A stretch of 64,000 bases of DNA from Kingdonia uniflora (Eukaryota > Streptophyta > Magnoliopsida > Ranunculales > Circaeasteraceae): NCBI GenBank assembly GCA_014058105.1, contig JACGCM010002205.1:4030001-4094000 (forward strand). The letters run 5' to 3'. Shown piece after piece: positions 10,873-21,594 of this stretch. The position numbers and the translations under genes are program-made. Each line of letters begins with the position of its first letter. The stretch's first letter is position 1. Below the pieces are notes generated by a model. It saw only the letters and a list, made by a program, of their open reading frames with translations, had not been told where the DNA came from and did no database searches.

Positions 10873-11756
10873 ATGGTTACTTCCAGACGACCGACTGCAG
10901 GCATCCAGCTTGATGTTTCAGTAGAGCCAGAACAACTTGCTGAACTACGGGCGAATCTGAACATCGAAACAGAGAAACGTGTTGAGCTCAAACTTCAATT
11001 AACTGTGGATCAAGAGCTCTGCGAGAAAGGGCTCGACACATAACAGCAAACTCGCTTGACAATGCTCAAACGACATGAAGACCAGATGACAACAATGCAG
11101 ACTGCCCTAGAGGCTCTGCAAAATACCCAGTTGCCAGAGACCTCACATGTTTCTATAAGGAAAAGATTGGGACCTCGAGGAGTCACCAGTAAAGCTATTT
11201 CCAGGAATATTCAGCACGAAACTCAGCCTTCCATTTATTTGGGTGGAGAAGTTCAGTCCGAAGCTAGCCGAGGTTACCAAATTTCCATCCGTCAGGAGGA
11301 AGAACAGCGACCTCCACATCGAGTTCCAGCATGAGATCATTTGAGTGAAGGTCTGGTACTCATCATCCACAACCTACTCGTCCAGTGATTCAACCAACAC
11401 GTCATTATGTCACAAAAGAGCATATGGACCAACGTATTAAGGAGTTGATCGAAGCACAAGTTCTGGGCACTGCCGATTACACAACAAAATTACAAGAAAG
11501 TCAAATTGACAAAGAACTATTCGATATGGAGATACCGAAAGGTTTCCATACTCCAAAAATTCGTAAATACAAAAGTACCGACTCGAAGGAACACATTCAA
11601 CAGTACCGTGGTTCATTAGGGTTGTACTCCAATCTTAACCACATCCTCTATTGTCTATTCATCACAAGTCTACAAGAGGAACCACTCTGATGGTTCCACT
11701 CTCTCCCTGAAGACTTCATATATATATTTGACCAGAGGCAGAAATAGTTCATCAAG
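10873..11756 (+). pseudogene. gag, 5' part (element A), cut by a deletion
   Basis: The ATG at 10873 opens MVTSRRPTAGIQLDVSVEPE, followed by a helical region (LRANLNIETEKRVELKLQL). A TAA stop at 11041 interrupts it, then the same frame runs to 11334. After a frameshift, 11385-11690 reads MIQPTRHYVTKEHMDQRI, FDMEIPKGFHTPKIRKYK and HIQQYRGSLGLYSNLNHI, the start of the retrotransposon capsid domain. In-frame TGA (11688) and TAG (11745) stops precede the break at 11756, where the sequence jumps into the LTR of element B. Gag would form the virus-like particle. Two of the stops are at the same codons in copy B. Confidence 0.85.
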
Positions 11757-12369
11757 ACCTATCCCGCGATCTCACATAAAGTCGAGCTGTCACCAGCTCG
11801 AATCACCTCCATCTCAGACTCACGCATTTTTAACATAACTTCTCAGTCAACATTCCAACCTACCCCACAAACTAGTTAAGAACGTGGGCTGAACTTAAGC
11901 CGAAAAGGCTTTTTCCAATCAAAGACACATGTCTCTCACAAACTCGTCAGTTACTCAGTCAACCGCCACTAACCACATTGTTCAAAAAATGTGCTTCAAC
12001 ACGATGAAGAGCTGCGGAGAAGACTATATAAACAAAAAGTTCTAGAAGAGACAGGGAAGAGAAAAATTACATAAGAGATCATCTAGAAACTACTTATTCT
12101 AGATTCTCATAAACATTCAAACTTTTTAGTTACAAGATTCAAGCATTTCTATATCTCGAAATTACTTGTAATAAGATATCCGCCTCAAGCAATAAGATAA
12201 TTTTATAAAAATCCTCCACTCGAGGTTGTGGTATTTTTAACTATTCAGAGGTTTTCTACGCTAAATTCACCTGTGTCATTTCTTACTTTCCTTTAGAATA
12301 TTGTCACAGGTTTATTGGTGTGATAGCAAATTCCAAGCCATTTTGAACTTACAGAATTTGGCCATTACA
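11757..12369 (+). repeat. 5' LTR of element B, truncated at its first bases
   Basis: Starts at ACCTATCCC, lacking the TGAAGGG-type first ~8 bp seen in the partner LTR at 36139. It contains TATATAAAC at about 12024 and ends GGCCATTACA. The U3 (AAAGTCGAGCTGTCACCAGC) matches the LTRs at 36139 and 52188, not those of A. Confidence 0.88.
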
Positions 12370-12390
12370 TTTGGCGCCATCTGTGGGAAG
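12370..12390 (+). promoter_or_regulatory. Primer binding site of element B
   Basis: TTTGGCGCCATCTGTGGGAA follows the LTR immediately. It is the least mutated version of this site in the window. Confidence 0.75.
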
Positions 12391-12441
12391 GATTACATTT
12401 CCATGATATCCTAAGGCATTCTTTTACTACAACTTTCAATC

Positions 12442-13690
12442 ATGATATCCTAAGGATTCAGTTAACTAAGCTTCGGGAGCTCCGTGAGAAAGGGCTTGAC
12501 ACATAACGAAAAGCTCTTTTGACAGTGCTCAAAGGACTTGAAGACCAGATGACAATAATACAGATTGCCCTAGAGGCTCTGTAAAATACTCAGCATGCTT
12601 CTCCAGTCAGAGGTCACGATCAGTTGCCAGAGACCTCTCGTGTTTTTACAAGGGAAAGATTGGAACCAAGAGGAGTCACCAGTAAAGCTATTTCTAGGAA
12701 TCTACAGCACGAACCACAGCCCTCTATATATTTGGGGGGTGAAGTTCAGTCTGAAGTCAGTCGAGGTCACCGAATTTCTATCCGTCAGGATTAAGAAGAG
12801 CGACCTCAACATCAAGTTTTAACACGATACCGCCTGAATGAAGGTACAGGCACTCATCATCCACAATATGCTCGTCCAGCAATTCAACCAATACGTCATT
12901 ACGTCACGAAAGAGCATATGGACCAAGGAACTAAAGAGTTGATCGAAGCACAAGTTCTGGGTACTACCGACGACATAACAAAATTACAAGGAAGTCCGGT
13001 TGCCAAAAAGTTATTCGATATGGAGATACCAAAAGGTTTCAATACTCCAAAAATTTATAAATACAAAGGTACAGATCCGAAAGAGCACATTCAACAGTAC
13101 CGTGATTTATTGGGGTTATACTCTAATCTCAAGCATATCGTCTACCGTCAGTTCGCCACAAGTCTACTAGAGGAACCACTCTGATGGTTCCTCTTTCGCC
13201 CTAAGGACTCCATATATACATTCGACCAGCTGCAGAAATAGTTTATCAAGATATGCTCACAACAAGGACAAAGAGGAGAATTTGTATTCTCTTATCAGTC
13301 TTAAACAGTCATACGGAGAGAAGCTCGAGGATTTTGTAAAGAAATTTTTAGAGCTTGCACGTAAAGTAGATAACCTCGAGCATAAAATAGTTATTACTGC
13401 TTTCACCAACGCGCTCCAGCTCGACTGCAAGGCCAAAGAACACCTCTTTCTCAGCAAACCTGCGACCTTGGAGGATATGATCACCAAGGTCAACAGTTAT
13501 GTCGACCGGGAGAGGATGATGTCTGAGCGAAAAAAATCAATTAAATCCGTCCTCTCCACCAAAGGCCCATCTAAAGATCGAACCACTTAACCAAAGGAGG
13601 AACAGGGAGATCAGAAGCGCACCAAGGGCAATACTGGCTACCCTCGGAAAGGTGATCCGCTGAACAATCCCATCCTCCCAAAGATGAACG
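12442..13690 (+). pseudogene. gag (element B), start deleted, frameshifted
   Basis: The stretch that encodes the first ~45 residues in A is missing; in its place stands a second copy (12442-12455) of ATGATATCCTAAGG from 12403. The capsid region is readable at 12918-13184 (FDMEIPKGFNTPKIYKYK, HIQQYRDLLGLYSNLKHI), ending at the TGA (13182) shared with A and D. It resumes at about 13282-13590 (LKQSYGEKLEDFVKKFLELA, ITAFTNALQLDCKAKEHLFL, SYVDRERMMSERKKS) after a 2-bp loss near 13250. A TAG at 13239 is shared with A. The C-terminal region is basic and hydrophilic, as expected for nucleocapsid. Confidence 0.85.
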
Positions 13691-13719
13691 TCTGAATCTC
13701 TATAATATTTCCACTGCTT

Positions 13720-14460
13720 TTGAAGGATAAGCTCTACCACGGCTCTCAACCCCTGAAACCAATCGATAGTCGACCATATTGCCTGCATCACAAGGAAAAC
13801 CATCATTCTACTGACAATTGTTATGCTTTACAAAGGATGTTCGAATATATTATCGACCTAAAATCATACAAAGATGGCAGCTATAAGAAGCAGTTTGAAG
13901 TTATTCAGGTCAATGATCAAGCTGAGGAGAAGCATCTTTACCATATGTACCATAGTAACATGATCGAAATCAATCAGATCGTCAATTCTAATAGATCCAA
14001 GTGTAAGAGACTATCAGAATGCTACAATCTCACACCTCTAGACAAAGAAGCCAAGCTTCTTCCTGAGTCGAACAATTGCTCGTTTGGGATTCCCTTTGAA
14101 GATTGTGATAATAGCCATATCAAATTTTCACAACATGATGCGTTAGTAATAATGCTCAAAATGAAGAAGTTTGGCATGCACACAATGATGATCGATACTG
14201 GAAGTGGTATTGAGATTATATTTCAGAGCACTATCAACCAAAAGGGTTTGGCCGACCAAGTTATTCAGAGCGACACCGATATCAGTGGGTTCAATGGTTC
14301 TAGAGAATAACGAGTAGGCAAGATCATCTTACCTATCACCGCAGGACCAGCCACCATCGACGTCGTTCTTCTCTAGAACCATTAAACCCACTGATATCGG
14401 TGTCACTCTGAATAGGACCAGCCACCATCGACGTCATCTTCTATATCATCAACGCCAAAT
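13720..14460 (+). pseudogene. Zinc knuckle and aspartic protease region (element B)
   Basis: The 196-residue open stretch 13720-14310 starts with a variant zinc knuckle (YCLHHKENHHSTDNCYAL; C-x2-H...H...C spacing as in Tat gag). It continues through a linker to the retroviral-type protease active site IDTGSGIEIIF (catalytic triplet DTG at 14194-14202) and DTDISGFNGS. The protease would cut the Gag-Pol polyprotein. The frame is destroyed just after by a 71-bp templated insertion. The active site itself is intact, unlike in copy D. Confidence 0.85.
14263..14435. repeat. Templated inverted insertion in B's protease gene
   Basis: Bases 14263-14307 reappear as reverse complement at 14369-14413 (45 bp, two mismatches by eye). 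The 22-bp AGGACCAGCCACCATCGACGTC at 14343-14364 is repeated directly at 14414-14435. Copy D at 54925 has the undisturbed sequence. The pattern fits replication or repair with template switching. Confidence 0.9.
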
Positions 14461-15640
14461 CTTGTTATCTTGGGATTATGGGCTGCTGCTGGATTCATAA
14501 CATGGAAGCAATCGCTTCCACCAATCATCAGGCACTCCAATTCAAACACGACAACGGTATTTATAAGATTAGAGGTAGTCAGAAGCTCTCTCGAGCTTAT
14601 GAAAATACCGTTTCTACTATCCTAGATACTTCTGACAGATTTGTTGCATAGCAATTACATGAAGCAGATCACCTCAACGATCAATCTTCCACGGAGGACC
14701 CATAGAATATATCAACATTGATAGACCTAGTAGAGGTACTTTTAATGGTACAAAGCTGGTTCAGCACGTAAAAGATGTTCTCATTCAGTTCTTGTAACTA
14801 AATCGCAACATTTTTGCGTGGTCTTTCGAAGAAAGACCTGGGGTCGATCCGACCAAGGCATGTCACAAATTAGCCATCAACATCAATACCACGAAGGTTA
14901 AACAGAAACAGTGACGACTGTCACCTCGTCTTCGAGATAAAGTTAACACCGAGATCGAGAAATTGATCAAAGAGGGATTCATTTGAGAAGCCGAATGTCC
15001 AGACTGGATATCCAACATTGTCGCTGTCCCAAAGAAGAACAAAAAAGTCCATGTTTGCGTAACTTTTACTAATCTGAACAAACATACTCCAAAAGATAGT
15101 TTTCCTCTTCCCAACATTCACCAGATCCTCGATTCCACAGTAGGTCGTGACCTCCTATCTATGTTGAACGCTGCATTGGGGTATAATCAAATTCTACTTT
15201 TGGAATAAGATCAAGAAAAGACAACTTTCATCACTGAAAGAGGTATTTATTGTTACAAAGTCATACCCTTCGGACTAAAAAACATAGGTGCCACATATCA
15301 ATGGTTGATGACTACTATGTTCAAAGCACATTTAGGGAAAGTCGTTGAAGTCTACATCGACGATCTCTTGTGCAAGAGCGTATAGTCAGCCAATCACATT
15401 TCAGATCTCAGCACTTTATTCAACATTCTTCGATCTTACAGGATGCGTCTCAACCCTAATAAATGTTAATTCGGGGTACATTCTGGCCAATTTCTAGGCC
15501 ACTTCATCAGCAAGAAGGGGATTGAGGCCGATCCAGATCAGATTCAGGCTCTCCTCAACATGCCATCTCCAAAACCGACAAAAGATGTTCAGAAACTTAC
15601 TAGAGAGATTGCCGTTATTAACTGTTTCATTTCTAAATCT
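14461..15640 (+). pseudogene. Reverse transcriptase (element B)
   Basis: After a degenerate linker (WIHNMEA...; stop TAG at 14649 shared with D) the RT domain runs from about 14940. Recognisable parts are WISNIVAVPKKNKKVHVCV, TFITERGIYCYKVIPFGLKN, the catalytic YIDD at 15353-15364 (VEVYIDDLLCKS) and LRSYRMRLNPNKC. These are followed by the connection-domain pattern FLGHFISKKGIEADPDQI and LLNMPSPKPTKDVQKL. Stops occur at about 15207, 15383 and 15468. The enzyme would copy element RNA into DNA. Strong conservation of RT motifs fits Ty3/gypsy. Confidence 0.88.
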
Positions 15641-15699
15641 TCATACCGCTGTCATTGGCTATTCCTATTACTCCGTAGTTGTACCAGACGAGGAAAAGT

Positions 15700-16250
15700 T
15701 CAGCCAAATATAGAGGTCACATGGACACCAGAATGCGAAGTAGCTTTTCAAGATCTCAAAACTTATTTGGGGAGGTCTCCCATAATGAGCACCCCACTAG
15801 ATGATGAGAAACTGATTATCTACCTAGCAGTCACAGATACTTCTCTCAGCTTGGTTATCATTCGCCTTGAAGTAAAATCGAAAAACCAGTCTACTTTTTC
15901 AGTAAAACCTTTACTCCAGCGGAAACGAGGTACTCTAAAATTGAGAAACATCTTCTCACTCTTGTTTACACTTCACAGAAACCCAAGCACTACTTCCAAG
16001 ATCATTCAGTCAGAGTCATGATGAACTACCCACTGCGGGAAGTTCTATCCAAGAAAAAAAATCAAAGAGAGTACAACAGTGGTCAGTAATTTTGGGAGAA
16101 CATGATATCAAGTTCGAACAACGTCATTCCGAAAAGGGTCAGGCCGATGCCGATTTTCTCGTAGATTTTCCAGTAGAGGATCTCGAGTGGGAGGAGCACG
16201 ACCATAACCGTACAGAAGAAACTCCCGAAGATCCCAAAAGCATTTGACAA
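15700..16250 (+). pseudogene. RNase H, first domain (element B)
   Basis: VTWTPECEVAFQDLKTYLGR and SPIMSTPLDDEKLIIYLAVT are the usual link from RT to the RNase H of Ty3/gypsy elements (here with SLSLVIIRLE). The part matching FFISKILTPVKIRYSKIEK in D is frameshifted here. It then reads DIKFEQRHSEKGQADADFLV, the end of the domain. RNase H would remove the RNA strand during cDNA synthesis. Confidence 0.75.
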
Positions 16251-16254
16251 GCGA

Positions 16255-16730
16255 GCTTAATGGATTACAACAAAGGGGCAGAGACTTCTCCGGATAGATT
16301 AGCAGGACCCGTAAGATCAGGAATCGAAATCGTTTTGATTACCCCTTCCAATGACAGAATTGAGAAATTGATCCACTTAAATTTTAAGGCCTCAAATAAT
16401 GTCACCGAGTACGAAGCTCTCATTCATTGACTCGACCTCGCTCTTGAGCTCGATGTCCCCAAACTCTCAGTTTACACAGATTCACTACTCATCGTCCACC
16501 ATTACTTTAAGCAATAAAAGAAGAATGGAAAGATGATCGATTGCACAACCCTCATTGCAGATAGAATGGGCAAGTTCGCGAAAGCAACTCTCGATTATCT
16601 TCTTCGAGGTGAAAATAGACACGCCGAGTCCTTGGCATATCTAGCCAGGGTCTTAGGTACAGAAGCTCGATATCTCCAGATCAAAATCAATTTAACCCCC
16701 AGCATTGATCGCATTTCTGTATGCACGACT
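16255..16730 (+). pseudogene. Second, archaeal-type RNase H domain (element B)
   Basis: GIEIVLITPSNDRIEKLIHL, NNVTEYEALIH and LDVPKLSVYTDSLLIVHH are the pattern of the extra RNase H-like domain found between RNase H and integrase in Tat-lineage elements. The tail reads RMGKFAKATLDYLLRGENRH and AESLAYLARVLGTEARYL. Stops at about 16428 and 16515 interrupt it. Its presence is the main reason for assigning A/B/D to Tat. Confidence 0.8.
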
Positions 16731-16734
16731 AACA

Positions 16735-18892
16735 CTGGGGGCGATAAAGGGGGAGACAACGATTGACAAAAGCCTTTCTTAGCCTACCTCGGTGTCAACA
16801 ATAGTTACAACAGACCACTTCCAGCATATCTAAAAGTGTGTCGATAACTGATCAACAATTCAAAGCGCTACACTAATCAAAATGGTGTGCTATATAGCCT
16901 TTCCGTCACGTGGCCTTACCTCAAGTGCCTCTCCAAGTCAAAAGCAGATGAAATGTTCCACAAATTACATGAAGGGACTTGTGGTTCCCATGCCACAGGT
17001 CGATTACTAGCAAATAGAGCTATTATACAATGAGTATTTTGGCTCGGCATGCGCAAGCAAGCAGATGAGTACTCATGCATATGTGATACCTGCCAAAGAC
17101 ATGGACATATGATACGCGCCTCTGTTCTCAAACTCCATGCAAGCCAGGTGTTCTGGCCATTCAAAAGATGGGCACTTGATCTCGTTGGTGAATTCCCTAA
17201 CTCGGTAACCGCCGTCACCTACTCGTAGCTACTGATTATTTTAAGAATTGGGTAGAATCAGTTCCACTATATCGAACCAGAAAATAAGAAGTCATCTCTT
17301 TTATCTAGGAACACATCATCACTCGGTTTGGGTCCCCCACCTAATTCGTATCGATAACGGGCCCTAATTTGTTGGTGAAAAAATTGTAACTTTTCTCAAC
17401 CAACACAATATCATCCACTCACCATCAAATCCTTACTATCCTCAAGAAAATGACCAAGCCGAAATCACCAACAAAACCATCGTGGATGGACTCAAAAATT
17501 GACTTCACAAAAAAAAGGGAATTGGGTTCGAGAACTACCTCATGTCCTATAGGCACATCGTACCACTCCCAGATAATCAACAGGATGCACCCCATTCCTC
17601 CTTGCCTATGGCACTGAGGCCGTCATTCCTTTTGAATACCATAATCCAGTTCAAGATCACGAGCTGACTGACGAAGAAAATGAGTTTGAATTGGTTTATA
17701 ACCTCAATATGATCGATGAAACCAGAGAACGCGCCATCGCTAACCTAGGTTCTCTCGGTGCAAACATGGCCTCTGGTCATGGAGGGCCCCTCCGACCGAC
17801 CCGTTGCAGCATAATACTCTTGATCCACCGTTGATCACTGAGCCCCATCCACCATTTTCAAACCCAAGTACTTATGCTCCAGACTCTGATCGATCTAAAG
17901 CACCAGAACCCAAATCTCTTCTTGAATGGTCTAAGATTGCTCAGGGATTCTCTCTTAGTGGAAAGGGGGCAGTTTCTGAGGATGAACGGAGTATTGCGAG
18001 AATCATGTTTGATATCAGATGGAAGGAAGCTACTGTTGTTCAAAGGCATGAGTACAATGAGGCTACCGCTATAGAGAAAGTCCAAACTCAATCCTCAAAC
18101 CCTATAAAGAAGAAGCACTCAACATTCAGAGATCAACAGGAAGTACTATTAACATCCAATAGGGCTATTAGTTCATACCAATGTGTAAGTGTACCGGGGA
18201 ACACGGTAGATTCTAGTATTTCAGAAGTACGCAAAGCCAATGTGATGGGGCTGCTGAATAGTGACAAGCAAGTTAACACCATTAATGAGAAGAGTCAACC
18301 CAAAGAACACCATTCTTCTTTTCGTGACCAACAACTTGCTCTTAAAGCTACAGGCCAAAACGGAAAGGAGACTGTGGCTAGTAAAGAAGACATGGGAGAT
18401 GAAAAGAGTTCATTCGATGGATCCCATAATGAAATCACAAACGTGGAGATAACAAGGGATTTATCAAAGAATGAGAAAGATGACCTGCTTGCGTACATGA
18501 GTGATGATACTAAGTCTGCAAGATCCTTTGCTTTGGTGCTTGATGAGTTTAAATCCTTTGTTGGGCTGGAGGTTAACTACAATAAAAGTCTTATTTTTTG
18601 CTTTGGAATGGATGATAATGTTATTACTAGTTTCAAAAATGCCTTAGATTTAAAAATAATAAAAAAACCTAGGTCAATATCATCATATGCTAGCCAGGTC
18701 ATACAACAGTCGAGTCAGAAACCGCACCTTCCAAATCGATGATCTCGTACTCAGAGAGATTCCTCAACATCGCAAAGAGCCTCACGCTGAAAAAATTTAC
18801 GATAATTGGGAGGGTACACTCATTATCACAGGTCTCTCAGGCCTAGGATTATATTATCTCATAACATAAGAGGGAATCCCAATTTCAAAATC
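16735..18892 (+). pseudogene. Integrase (element B), interrupted by a LINE insertion
   Basis: The HHCC zinc-binding part is at about 16950-17105 (KLHEGTCGSHATGRLLANRA, CICDTCQRHGHM). The core has WPFKRWALDLVGEF (first Asp), IRIDNGP near 17346 (second Asp) and NDQAEITN near 17451 (Glu), with frameshifts between. The C-terminal part is split: it stops at 17750 (ANLG) and resumes at 18665 (SISSYASQ..., FQIDDLVLREIPQHRKEPHA, NWEGTLIITGLSGLG), ending near 18920. Most residues needed for catalysis are still legible, but the gene cannot be translated. Confidence 0.85.
17751..18664 (+). mobile_element. L1-type LINE insertion, rearranged, 914 bp
   Basis: Flanked by the 9-bp target duplication AACCTAGGT (17742-17750 and 18665-18673) and ending in an A-rich tail (TTTAAAAATAATAAAA), as expected for target-primed reverse transcription. 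A long frame from about 17804 reads an ORF1-like hydrophilic protein with an internal near-repeat (KKKHSTFRDQQEVLL and KEHHSSFRDQQLALK). It then passes straight into an L1 reverse transcriptase piece (ALVLDEFKSFVGLEVNYNKS, LIFCFGMDDNVITSF). Most of ORF2 and the 3' UTR are missing, so this copy is internally deleted and ends within the RT coding region. Confidence 0.8.
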
Positions 18893-18929
18893 CCTGGAAC
18901 ACTAGGTGACTGAAATGGTACTATCGTTA

Positions 18930-19625
18930 AGCGTCTTACTATTCTATTTTCATTTCTCGCTTTTGATTTTTTGTTTTCTCAATTCCCAAAGTGAAATTTT
19001 CATCTCCATCCAATATAAATTCAAAACAGATCAATAAAACTTCCAAGTTTTTTACAACATCTCTCTACTTGCATAGATTCAACCACATTCTATATATTAA
19101 ATCATAGATAATACTAGCTTTCAATCGATCTTATACCAGTTAAATCAAGGATAACACTTGGCTTGACTGACTCTACTTAATCTCTACGATTGAAACAAAT
19201 ATAAAAACTTGTTTTATATCAAAAACTCTACCAAACATGAGATATGGCAAAGGTAATACTAGCCTTCATCTACTTCAACTTGTTTGAGACATTATACCAA
19301 TTAAATCAAGGATAACACTTGGTTTAGCTGACTCTACTAACTCTCTGCGATTGAAACAAATGTAGAAACTTGTTTTATAAGGACTCTAACAGGTATAAGA
19401 TAAGGCAAAGGTAATACTGGCCTTCATCTCTTTTAATATTTCAGTAATATTACTACAATTAAATCAAGATTCACTTGGTTTGACTAACTCAACCCATCTC
19501 TGCGATTAGAACAAATGTAAAAACTCGTTTTATATCAAAGACCCCACCAGACATAAGAGAAAGCAAAGGTCATACTAATTTTTATCTATTTCAATATGTT
19601 TGTGACAGATACTATTTATTTTCAT
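18930..19625. repeat. ~160-bp tandem repeats, pol-antisense spacer of element B (3-4 units)
   Basis: The marker AAATCAAGGATAACACTTGG occurs at 19142 and 19303 and degenerate at 19461, giving spacings of 161 and 158 bp. Each unit also holds a CTCTGCGATTGAAACAAATG and a GGCAAAGGTAATACTAGC segment. The same family is at 37400-38140 (A) and 58680-59540 (D) with more units. Confidence 0.85.
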
Positions 19626-19719
19626 GTCACATTACAATAGATTTTTTTCTACTGCTGGGATGTCAGCCATGCTTTACCCTTCAGCAGGAGCTCAATAGGA
19701 ATTCAGTTTGTGAATTACA

Positions 19720-21015
19720 GCAACTTTGCCCCTCTCTATCAGATCAGCAGGTCAAGGGCCTAAATTTATCTCCATGAAGGCCATACAGTTCCCTCGATTT
19801 ATATTGACTCCACAAATGCATCATTTGTCAGACAAACTCTTGAACAAGGTATTTTGTTCTAACTCAAGTCTTTTTACTTCCTTTACCAAATACGCAATGG
19901 TCGACTTTAATAGGTCTGCGCATGACGCATGAAATACAACGATCCTTGAAAAGTGAGATCTCACCTTCTCGAGGTGTGACTCCAAAGTCGCATACAGTTT
20001 CTTTTGATATGGCATTTCCATTTCTGTCCGAGCATCAAAAGCTATAGTCTCTTCCAATTTTTTGACAAATTTAGCTTAATCAGCATGATTAATGGCCTCT
20101 AGGTCCACCACCTGGGCTCGAAGTCTCTTGATTTCTGCATTCAACTCTTCTTTAGCCGAAGTATCCCCTAACAAGTCATCTTTTATCTTCATCAAATTTC
20201 TTTCGCCATAATTTCCCCTTTCAAGACCTTCTCCCTAACAAGAGCAGCATCCAACTTGTGCTGGCATTCCCATAAGTTTACATTCTCTTTCTGTACATGC
20301 CCCAGAATTCGAGCTACATCACCTTCCAGCTCTCAAATTTGACATGAAAGGCTAACTACATCCCCTTGGACTAGAGAACTTTAACCTCATTTCTACTACC
20401 CCTCGATCGCTTTCTAGACTCAGCTTTCTTGACACCCGTGTTGGCTAGCACCAATTCAGTCTTCAATCTTTCCACCCTCTCATTTAAATCGTCACACTTT
20501 CGTTGCATCCCTCGAAACTCCATATCCTTAGCGGGTAGGGCTATATGCAAGTGTTCGACTACAGCTTTCGAGGCTGATAGATTTTCTTGAGCCACCTTCA
20601 GCTCGTTATCTTTATCAATCATTTTCTGTTTCAGCCATTTCAGTTTCCTTCTATAATTCTGAAGATCAACTCAAAATTGTCCCTCCGATCTTTCTAGCGC
20701 ATGAATACAGTATTGAGCCATTTCAGCTTGCCTGCCCTTAACCATCAACGTGTCAATCCAACTTTAAAGCTTTGCGGCGTGTTCTATTATCTCCACAAGA
20801 TCTTTTAGCCCCTTGTCAATTTTGGCATCCTTCTCCTCGATCTTGCGAGTGAGGTCGACAACGGTGTGGGATGCCTCAACAAATTTAAAATGCGCATTTA
20901 CATGCTGGTCTTTTCTGTCGTCATTCACCTCCCTCGCCCTATCCAACTCCACTACAAATTCTCGATTACAATAGAGCACCTCATCTTCACGCGAGCAAAC
21001 TGAATCAATTTAACC
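19720..21015 (-). pseudogene. Opposite-strand gene of element B: coiled-coil exons
   Basis: Reads (minus strand, from 20979) NREFVVELDRAREVNDDRKD and FKFVEASHTVVDLTRKIEEK. It continues with DKDNELKVAQENLSASKAVV, LHIALPAKDMEFRGMQRKCD and LNERVERLKTELVLANTGVK, then THLEKV-type segments ending VKEVKRLELEQNTLFKSLSD. These are long heptad-rich coiled coils. Stops at several points (for example near 20640, 20330 and 20080) show decay. The same exons occur in A (38290-39420) and D (59690-60995). Confidence 0.72.
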
Positions 21016-21374
21016 TGCACAATAGGAGATATATTATATACAGTTCGATTCAGAACACCCATCAACATGATATATATATCTCATTTCTAAAAAGATATCT
21101 GATTTCTGACTTCTACTATGCGCAACTACTTTTAGACTTAAAGGTCGAAGTACAATCTCAAATGAGTACTCCATGACAAGTATTTCGAAGTCTAAGGTAC
21201 ATGTTTTCTATTTGCTATTTTATCTAAATACTTTGAATTTTCCTATGCATTATATTAGTGTAATGTTCCAAAAACTGATAGCAAGTTTTTGGTCTGCCTC
21301 TACACTTTATGTTATCTTATTTACTTGGTAACTTTATGTAAATATAGCATACAAGTCAGAAGGCCTATTCCGAT

Positions 21375-21486
21375 CTAACCTGCTGCCCCACTTGTGAAGA
21401 CAGCAAGGCTGTGGAGATCTATTTTTCCATGGCAAGCTTAGTCTCTAGATCTTTTATTCTGAGACTCATTTCTCTAAGTGCCTACA
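21375..21486 (-). pseudogene. Opposite-strand gene of element B: short coiled-coil exon
   Basis: Between an acceptor (CTTGTAG) and a donor (CAG/GTTAG) this reads LREMSLRIKDLETKLAMEK, a stop, then ISTALLSSQ. D has the same exon without the stop at about 61340-61435. Intron borders conserved between copies show that this gene is spliced. Confidence 0.65.
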
Positions 21487-21594
21487 AGAGGGTTACAAAA
21501 AAAAATAAGGGCTCAGCCTACAGAAGTCTATTCAATACGCACAAATCCAACAATTTACAAAACACTTCTAAAATACACATAGAAAGTCATTCTT

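Noticed and set aside
14863..15121. Minus-strand frames over the reverse transcriptase
   Set aside because: They are shadows of the RT frame on the plus strand, not conserved in copy D, with no motif.
17804..18742. The longest reading frame of the window (312 codons) as a host gene
   Set aside because: It lies inside a LINE insertion with target duplications, contains an L1 reverse transcriptase piece and runs out of frame into B's integrase at its end.
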